DNA from: an uncultured Collinsella sp.
GTDB lineage: Bacteria; Actinomycetota; Coriobacteriia; Coriobacteriales; Coriobacteriaceae
Direction of reading: 5' to 3'
Length of the DNA: 10,775 nucleotides
Assembly: GCA_900752545.1 (NCBI GenBank)
Contig: CAADVS010000034.1
Coordinates: forward strand, 1 to 10,775
The notes under the pieces were generated by a model, which had not been told where the DNA came from, made no database searches, and was given only the letters and a program-made list of their open reading frames with translations. The translations under genes and the position numbers were made by a program. Of this stretch, positions 6,577 through 10,775 are shown piece by piece. Position 1 is the stretch's first letter, and every line of letters begins with the position of its first letter.

Positions 6577-8148
6577 CTAGCCAAGCTTCCTCAGATAATG
6601 GAAGTCGCTCGCGTCATCGCCAGTGAACGCCCCGTGCAGCTCGTCGATAATGTCGGCGGTAGAAGTCATCTGCTGGTACATGTCGGCGCATGTGACCCAG
6701 ACGTTGCCGTTCTTCACGGCTTTGAACTGCGACAATAGCGCGTTTTTGCTTACGAAGTCGTTCAAGGTGGCAACCGATTCGTCGATGGTGCCGTTGTAGA
6801 CGATGATGTCGGCATCCTTCGCCGTCGCGTAGAAGCGCTCCATTTCGAGCGTTACTGACGAACCTGACGTCGACGCCGTCTGCGCGTCATCGAGCGCGTA
6901 GTTGCCGCCTGCAAGCTCGATCATCTGCGCCACGTAGTCGCCCGCCCGCCGCGTGACGGCGGCCCCGTTCGAGTTAATGTAGAAATACGCCACGGTTTTA
7001 CCTGACGACGCGAGCCTCGACGTTTGCTCGACGCGGGCCTTCTGCTCGTTGAACAGGTGCGCGGCTTCGTCTTCCTTGTCGAACAGGACGCCGAAAAGCT
7101 TAATCCACTCGACGCGCCCGAGTGCTTCGGGCTCGCTCGACGACTGTTCGGTGAGCACGACGAGCCCGAGCTTCTGCAGCTTTTCCTTCACATCGGGCGT
7201 GTGGTTGATCATGGTGTTCTCGATGGCGAGCGTGCAGCCCGAGGCCGATATTCGCTCGTAGTCGGGCGCGCTGTACTTGCCGCCGTAGGCGATCGCCCCA
7301 CTTTCGAGCGCGCTTTTGAAGCCCGCGACCGAGCAATCGTTAGCCTTCGTGCCCGACATGATGATATTGTCGTTTGCATCGAGCGCGTCGACCAGACACA
7401 TCGTCGCCGACGACACGAGGTACACCTTGTCGGCGGGGCGCCTTATGACCGCGATGTCGGAGCTCAACCCATCAGGTACCTTCGCATCTTGCGGCACCAC
7501 GAGGAAGCGCTCCCCGTTCGAAACGCAGATAAGCCGCAGGCCGCCTTCGAACTCGTCGACAGTGAAGTGCTTGGCGTATTCAAGCTGAAGCGCCCCCGTC
7601 GGCTCCCAGCCGCAGCCCAAATCGGCGTTGTGGAAGTCAGCCGCGGCGCTTGAAGCCGTTCCCGCAGGGGAGCCGCCGCTTGCATCGTCGCCCGTTTTCT
7701 CCTTCATGGTGGATGAGTCGAAGTGGAGCGTGTATTCGATGGTGTGCGGCGTCGACATGGCGACGGTCTCGGCCGACACGGCGATGTCCTCGTCGAGCGT
7801 GACGGGTATCTCGAACGTGGAGTTGCCGCCGTCGTTTACGGGCGCGTAGTCCACGCCGTCGACGGTCATCTTGTCGTAGTTCGAACTCGACCAGGTGATG
7901 GTCGCGGTGTAGGTGTCGCCAGTCTTCACAATTTTGGTGGGTGAGGCGATACTTGCGCGCCCTGACCCGCCGGAAAGCGAGACACTCACAGTGTATTCCT
8001 GAGAGCCTGCCATATCACCGGTCGCGTTCGGGCTCGCACTGCACCCCGCGAAGGGAAGCGCGAGCAGGGCGACGAGAACGCAGGCGATCGCGCGCGCCGC
8101 GATGCTGCGGCGCTTCCTGCTTTCCCCCTTGGGAAGAATCGACCGCAT
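6577..8148 (-). CDS. Substrate-binding lipoprotein with extra N-terminal beta domain (BtuF/FecB type)
   Basis: 523 residues, far longer than a usual BtuF/FecB protein (about 270-330). A basic N-terminus and hydrophobic stretch end in the lipobox LPFAGC, giving a lipidated Cys36 on the outer membrane face. Residues about 50-147 form a separate beta-rich domain (YTVSVSLSGGSGRASI..., then TATITWSSSNYDKMTVDG) reminiscent of NEAT-type beta sandwiches. After a Gly/Ala/Ser linker (150-170), residues about 190-523 make a class III periplasmic-binding-protein fold. It includes DYERISASGCTLAIENTMIN (296-315), a long helical spine and ADIIVYNGTID (446-456). I recall the same fused domain in binding proteins of other gut Actinobacteria and Clostridia. 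The start codon lies 4 nt after the stop of the upstream lipoprotein and has a weak ribosome site, so coupling is likely. The ligand is unknown; a corrinoid is inferred from the operon. Confidence 0.85.
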   Translation of the reverse strand: MRSILPKGESRKRRSIAARAIACVLVALLALPFAGCSASPNATGDMAGSQEYTVSVSLSGGSGRASIASPTKIVKTGDTYTATITWSSSNYDKMTVDGVDYAPVNDGGNSTFEIPVTLDEDIAVSAETVAMSTPHTIEYTLHFDSSTMKEKTGDDASGGSPAGTASSAAADFHNADLGCGWEPTGALQLEYAKHFTVDEFEGGLRLICVSNGERFLVVPQDAKVPDGLSSDIAVIRRPADKVYLVSSATMCLVDALDANDNIIMSGTKANDCSVAGFKSALESGAIAYGGKYSAPDYERISASGCTLAIENTMINHTPDVKEKLQKLGLVVLTEQSSSEPEALGRVEWIKLFGVLFDKEDEAAHLFNEQKARVEQTSRLASSGKTVAYFYINSNGAAVTRRAGDYVAQMIELAGGNYALDDAQTASTSGSSVTLEMERFYATAKDADIIVYNGTIDESVATLNDFVSKNALLSQFKAVKNGNVWVTCADMYQQMTSTADIIDELHGAFTGDDASDFHYLRKLG

Positions 8149-8152
8149 GGCG

Positions 8153-8686
8153 TTACTTCAGTGCGTCGGCGCGCAGATCGACGCCGGCGGATTCGAACAC
8201 GAGCGTGCGGTCGTACCACCGCTCCCTTTTAATGCTCCACGCGGCGCAGTCGGTGTCCTCGTCGAGCGCTTCAACGGGCACGTCGTAGGTGTACTTGCCT
8301 TCCGCGTTTTCCACATAGGGGATGAAGTCGGCCTCGCTCGCGGCGGCAGCCTCGTCGCCCGTGCCCATGAAGAGCTTGCCGTAGCCCGTGCCGGAAAGCG
8401 TCATCACGCAGTGCATGGAGCCGTTTTCCACGATGAGCTGGGCGTCCACAATCCTGAACATGCTTGAGCTGGAATCTACGGTGATCGGATAGGTGCCGTC
8501 GGCCACCTTGTCGGCGGTGATGGGGGCAGCGCTTGCGCCCTCGGGTGCATCGGCCACCTGTTCGGTCTTTTCCTGGGAATCGGCATCGCTTGCCTTTGCG
8601 CTGTCGCTTGAATTTCCGGCGCAGCCGGCGAGCGAGAACGCGAGAAGCGCCGCCGACAGGGCGAAGACGAGGGTTTTCTTCAACAA
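8153..8686 (-). CDS. Small lipoprotein with beta-rich domain, partner of the binding protein
   Basis: 177-residue lipoprotein. I place the start at a TTG (8686-8684): AAAGGA lies 8 nt upstream, and it gives a textbook signal MLKKTLVFALSAALLAFSLAGC with lipidated Cys22. The in-frame ATG at 8785 would add 33 unlikely residues inside the hairpin region. A low-complexity Ser/Asp/Ala/Glu linker (about 23-58) tethers a folded domain (about 60-165): DGTYPITVDSSSSMFRIVDA (63-82), VMTLSGTGYGKLFMGTG (94-110), and CAAWSIKRERWYDRTLVF (147-164). I recall this domain recurring beside or fused to binding proteins of similar transporters, but it has no established function known to me. The SSSSMF stretch and beta pattern hint at a NEAT-like tetrapyrrole-binding fold (inference). 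It probably captures ligand on the surface and passes it to the binding protein encoded 4 nt downstream. Cys93 and Cys147 could form a disulfide. Confidence 0.78.
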   Translation of the reverse strand: MLKKTLVFALSAALLAFSLAGCAGNSSDSAKASDADSQEKTEQVADAPEGASAAPITADKVADGTYPITVDSSSSMFRIVDAQLIVENGSMHCVMTLSGTGYGKLFMGTGDEAAAASEADFIPYVENAEGKYTYDVPVEALDEDTDCAAWSIKRERWYDRTLVFESAGVDLRADALK

Positions 8687-8748
8687 GGAGGGGTTCCTTT
8701 CAATCGGTTCGACTTCCCGCGCCGTGCGGTAGGCGGGCGGGACGCGAA

Positions 8749-8795
8749 TGCAACGGGCATGCGCCGTCGGTCGGGGAAGGCGCATGCCCGTTGCA
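8749..8795 (-). repeat. Perfect 17-bp hairpin between chelatase and lipoprotein genes
   Basis: TGCAACGGGCATGCGCC (8749-8765) and GGCGCATGCCCGTTGCA (8779-8795) pair perfectly around a 13-nt loop. There is no T-run on the minus strand after it. It is therefore more likely an mRNA-stabilising or processing hairpin, or a leaky attenuator, than a full terminator. It overlaps by three bases the second hairpin at 8793-8821. Confidence 0.85.
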
Positions 8796-8821
8796 CGGGG
8801 ACGCGACCGGCGCCCCCGTGC
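8793..8821 (-). repeat. Second hairpin just after the chelatase stop codon
   Basis: GCACGGGG (8793-8800) pairs perfectly with CCCCGTGC (8814-8821) around a 13-nt loop, beginning 9 nt downstream of the chelatase TAA. The bases GCA at 8793-8795 also belong to the 17-bp hairpin at 8749-8795, so the two stems compete at their junction. There is no T-run. Confidence 0.75.
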
Positions 8822-8830
8822 GCGGCGAGT

Positions 8831-9757
8831 TTACAGCTTGGCGATGGCGTCGTCCACGTGCGAGACGTAGATGTCGTCGACCGCGACGTTCTGTCCCAGA
8901 CCCTGGAGCAGGCACGTCACTTCGAAGCCGGCGGCCACGAACTTCGCAGCCCAGCTGTCGGGGTCGGTCTCGTCTGCCATGTCGTTGTTCGCGTGGTCGC
9001 CCGCGACCACCATGAACGGCGCGAGCACGGCCTTCTTGTAGCCTGCGGCGCTCGCGGCGGCGATAACATCCTCGCAGGTCGGTTCAGCCTCGACGGTGCC
9101 GACGAAGAACTGCGTCAAGCCCTCGTTCTTGAACACTTCCTGCATCTTGGCATAGTCGGCGTTGGAATCGGCTTCGGTGCCGTGACCCATGAGGCACAGC
9201 GCCGTCTTGCCGTCGTCGAAGGACGCCATGTTCTCCTTAATGGCTGCGGCCACCTTCTTGTAGTCGTCGTCGGAGGTGAGCAGCGGGTCGCCGAGCGAGA
9301 TCTTGTCGAACTTGTCGGCGTACTTGTCGAGCTCGTCTTTCACGTCGGTGTATTCCAGGCCACCCATGAGATGCGTCGGCTGCACGACGATTTCCTTCAC
9401 GCCGTCTTCCACGCAGCGGTCGAGCGCCTCGGTCATGTTGTCGATCGTGATGCCGTCGCGCTTCTTCAGCTTGTCGATGATGATCTGCGCGGTGAAGGCG
9501 CGGCGGATGTCGTAGTCCTGCCAGTACTTCTCGCGGATAGCGTCTTCGATGGCGCCGATGGTGATGTGGCGCGAGTCGTTGTAGCTCGTGCCGAAGCTCG
9601 TGACGAGGATGACCGGCTTTACGGCCTTCTCCTTTTCACTCGATTTCTCGGAACTCGCGGAGGTGTTGGAGCAGCCCGCGAGCGCGACTCCGGCGAGCGC
9701 GAAGGCTCCGGTTGCTGCGGCGCCCATGAAGCCGCGGCGTGACATCTGGTCGGACAT
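8831..9757 (-). CDS. cbiK: Exported CbiK-type sirohydrochlorin cobaltochelatase (Tat-signal lipoprotein)
   Basis: 308-residue class II chelatase of the CbiK family, which inserts Co2+ (in some members Fe2+) into sirohydrochlorin. Family landmarks are VTSFGTSYNDSR (52-63), QPTHLMGGLEY (126-136), LCLMGHGTEADSN (187-199, H192), GTVEAEP (220-226) and VAGDHANNDMA (251-261, H255). The two histidines match the metal-binding pair of known CbiK proteins. Unusually, the N-terminus is an export signal: SRRGFM (6-11) is a twin-arginine motif, a hydrophobic core follows, and LAGC (26-29) is a lipobox, so the enzyme should be lipid-anchored outside the membrane. The exported CbiK of Desulfovibrio vulgaris is the precedent I know. 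ATG 9757 has AAAGGA 6 nt upstream. It is the first gene after the cobalamin riboswitch, and a 144-nt gap with hairpins separates it from the transporter genes. Whether it inserts or removes metal here is open. Confidence 0.9.
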   Translation of the reverse strand: MSDQMSRRGFMGAAATGAFALAGVALAGCSNTSASSEKSSEKEKAVKPVILVTSFGTSYNDSRHITIGAIEDAIREKYWQDYDIRRAFTAQIIIDKLKKRDGITIDNMTEALDRCVEDGVKEIVVQPTHLMGGLEYTDVKDELDKYADKFDKISLGDPLLTSDDDYKKVAAAIKENMASFDDGKTALCLMGHGTEADSNADYAKMQEVFKNEGLTQFFVGTVEAEPTCEDVIAAASAAGYKKAVLAPFMVVAGDHANNDMADETDPDSWAAKFVAAGFEVTCLLQGLGQNVAVDDIYVSHVDDAIAKL

Positions 9758-9778
9758 GGTTTATCCTTTCCTCGGTTT

Positions 9779-9839
9779 GCCGGTCCCCCGGCGACAGTTG
9801 CTTGTCGGCACAAGCGAAAGAAAAGCGCGCCCCTCGGGG
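9779..9839 (-). promoter_or_regulatory. Hairpin series between riboswitch and chelatase start (expression platform)
   Basis: Read on the minus strand, a short CCC/GGG hairpin (9830-9839) is followed by TTTTCTTT (about 9817-9824). Then come a perfect 6-bp hairpin GCTTGT/ACAAGC (9800-9815) and a perfect 5-bp hairpin GCCGG/CCGGC (9779-9792), which ends 9 nt before the ribosome site. A further hairpin CACGGC/GCCGTG (9858-9872) lies next to the riboswitch. Either an intrinsic terminator at the T-run or access to the ribosome site could be the switched step; the sequence alone does not decide. Confidence 0.4.
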
Positions 9840-9875
9840 TTCACAAGGAGCTAACGCCACGGCGATGCCGTGAGG

Positions 9876-10005
9876 AAAAGGCGAAGCAGTCTGGCTTGGG
9901 GCGCGAGGCGGTTCGCCCGCGCGTCCTATACAGTAATGTCCCTTGCCCAGGATTCCCACCTGGTTCCCTCCGCAAGCCAGCGCGGGCTGTGCGGGCGCCG
10001 CGCCG
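9876..10005 (-). promoter_or_regulatory. Cobalamin riboswitch
   Basis: On the minus strand the conserved core is readable in order: GGGAACCAGGTGGGAATCC (9950-9968), then GGGACATTACTGTATA (matching the CCCGC-n-ACTGT element of the class), a GC-rich hairpin (9901-9922), and the B12-box start AAGCCAG (9897-9891) followed by ACTGC. CTGGCTTG (9980-9973) can pair with CAAGCCAG (9898-9891), closing the central domain. The box is shorter than the usual AGYCAGGAgACCTGCC, so it may be a variant. The aptamer lies about 120-250 nt upstream of the chelatase start. It should turn the operon down when cobalamin is plentiful. Limits are approximate. Confidence 0.82.
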
Positions 10006-10047
10006 GTCATTTCCTTTTATCCGATTGTCATATGCTCGTTGCCGAAT

Positions 10048-10076
10048 CTTTTACTATGATAGTGGGCACTTGTGAA
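10048..10076 (-). promoter_or_regulatory. Candidate promoter of the riboswitch-led operon
   Basis: Read on the minus strand, TTCACA (10076-10071) and TAAAAG (10053-10048) are 17 bp apart, which would start transcription near 10041, just before the aptamer. Inside the spacer lies the perfect 11-bp palindrome ACTATGATAGT (10053-10063), a possible protein site. Neither hexamer is ideal. Confidence 0.35.
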
Positions 10077-10215
10077 CGTGTCAAAGCCAGGGCGGGCGGC
10101 ATTGCGCCTCCTGCCTGCGTATTTGCGCCGATTGCCGCCGCAGGCGCCGTGTTTTGCCCGCTGCGCGAATGGCGGCGTAAACGGTTGCGATGAGAAACGG
10201 GAAGGGAAGGCTCGG
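10064..10215 (+). other. GC-rich leader of cbiF without recognised regulator
   Basis: This stretch precedes cbiF on the plus strand. It can fold, for example with GCCGCC (10134-10139) and GGCGGC (10171-10176) enclosing CGCAG/CTGCG, but I see no complete riboswitch, no small gene with a ribosome site and no convincing promoter. AAAGCCAGG at 10083-10091 looks like a B12 box but lacks the upstream core. Confidence 0.4.
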
Positions 10216-10775
10216 ATGATTCATATCGTTGGCGCAGGCTCGGGCGCCGCCGACCTTATCACCCTGCGCGGGGCGCGCCTTCTGCGCGCAGCCGACGTGG
10301 TCGTTTGGGCGGGAAGCCTTGTGAACCCCGAGCTGCTCGCTGAGTGCAAGGAATCCTGCATCGTCTACGACAGCGCGCACATGACCTTGGAGGAAGTGCT
10401 CGACGTGATGTGCGCAGCAGATGCGCGGGGCGAGGAAGTGGTGCGCCTGCACACGGGCGACCCGTGCCTGTACGGCGCCATCCAGGAGCAGATGGACGCG
10501 CTCGACGCGCGCGGCGTGGACTACGAGGTGGTGCCCGGCGTGTCGAGCTTTTGCGGTGCCGCGGCGGCGCTTCGCCAGGAATACACGCTGCCGGGAATCA
10601 GCCAGTCGGTCGTGATCACGCGGCTTTCCGGACGTACCCCTATGCCCGCGGGCGAGGGCATGCGCACCATGGCGGAAAGCGGCTCGACTATGGTCATCTT
10701 CCTGAGCTCGGGTATGCTCGCCGAGCTTTCCGCTGAGCTTTTGGCCGCGGGCCGCAGCTCCGACGAGCCGGCGGC
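10216..10775 (+). CDS. cbiF: Cobalt-precorrin-4 / precorrin-4 C11-methyltransferase (partial, 3' end outside window)
   Basis: The frame opens at an ATG preceded by GAAGGGAAGG (10201-10210) and stays open to the window edge (186 codons seen of about 250). The product is a SAM-dependent methyltransferase of the CbiF/CobM family, which methylates C11 of the corrin precursor in the cytoplasm. It begins MIHIVGAGSGAADLITLRGA (the family's GAGPGxxDLIT strand). Then come VVWAGSLVNPELL, VVRLHTGDPCLYGAIQEQ (SAM-binding region, from about residue 74), YEVVPGVSSFCGAAAAL, and SVVITRLSGRTPMP, all in the usual order for this family. Its position divergent from a cobalamin-riboswitch operon with cbiK suggests an anaerobic-type corrin pathway continuing beyond the right edge. 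CobM is the same family in the aerobic pathway. Confidence 0.93.
   Translation, partial: MIHIVGAGSGAADLITLRGARLLRAADVVVWAGSLVNPELLAECKESCIVYDSAHMTLEEVLDVMCAADARGEEVVRLHTGDPCLYGAIQEQMDALDARGVDYEVVPGVSSFCGAAAALRQEYTLPGISQSVVITRLSGRTPMPAGEGMRTMAESGSTMVIFLSSGMLAELSAELLAAGRSSDEPA

Noticed and set aside
4317..8148. Reading the ABC genes as a plain ferric-siderophore system
   Set aside because: The families would allow it, but the cobalamin riboswitch, the exported CbiK and the adjacent cbiF favour a corrinoid or cobalt-tetrapyrrole substrate. Iron or heme cannot be fully excluded.
8759..9742. 327-codon plus-strand frame
   Set aside because: Antisense of the chelatase and covers the hairpin region; no ribosome site or domain.
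10083..10096. Possible second B12 box (AAAGCCAGGGCGGG) on the plus strand before cbiF
   Set aside because: The upstream conserved core (GGAA...GGTG...ACTGT) is missing on this strand.
9870..10193. 107-codon plus-strand frame in the control region
   Set aside because: Lies over the riboswitch on the opposite strand and has no ribosome site; cbiF has its own start and site.
1..10775. CRISPR array, transposase, phage or toxin-antitoxin genes
   Set aside because: No regularly spaced repeats and no protein with such motifs in any plausible coding frame.

Overview
The window looks like chromosomal DNA from a high-GC anaerobic actinobacterium of the class Coriobacteriia, probably Collinsella or a close relative. 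This is inferred from GC-rich coding, CCA-encoding tRNA-Glu(CUC) genes, AGGAG-type ribosome sites and the mix of genes. It was not confirmed by any search.

Left part (1-2670, + strand): two identical tandem tRNA-Glu genes sit behind a clear promoter and end at a strong intrinsic terminator. A polytopic membrane protein of the MprF/AglD/YbhN flippase-like family follows, then a TetR-family regulator with a candidate operator just upstream. Downstream of the regulator lie a long inverted repeat and a hairpin terminator that also serves the convergent gene.

Middle (2695-4128, - strand): a stand-alone radical SAM protein of a recognisable but uncharacterised family. Upstream of it (4129-4316) is a third copy of the repeat sequence that forms the inverted repeat at 2531-2599. 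This copy sits at the edge of the next cluster.

Right part (4317-10775): a tetrapyrrole/corrinoid cluster. A cobalamin riboswitch (about 9876-10005, - strand) precedes five genes transcribed leftwards. They encode a CbiK-type chelatase that is a Tat-signal lipoprotein, a small lipoprotein with a beta-rich domain, a substrate-binding lipoprotein carrying an extra N-terminal beta domain, a BtuC/FecD-type permease, and an ABC ATPase with a 120-residue C-terminal extension. The last four are spaced by 4, 4 and 0 nt, so they are surely co-transcribed. A strong hairpin pair lies between the chelatase and the rest. Divergently, on the + strand, the window ends inside cbiF/cobM (precorrin-4 C11-methyltransferase), a core corrin-ring biosynthesis gene.

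Reading together: the riboswitch and cbiF argue that the ABC system handles cobalamin, a corrinoid or another cobalt-tetrapyrrole rather than an ordinary iron siderophore. The exported chelatase suggests that metal insertion or removal on the outer face of the membrane is coupled to uptake. This coupled surface chelatase plus transporter is the most interesting part of the window.
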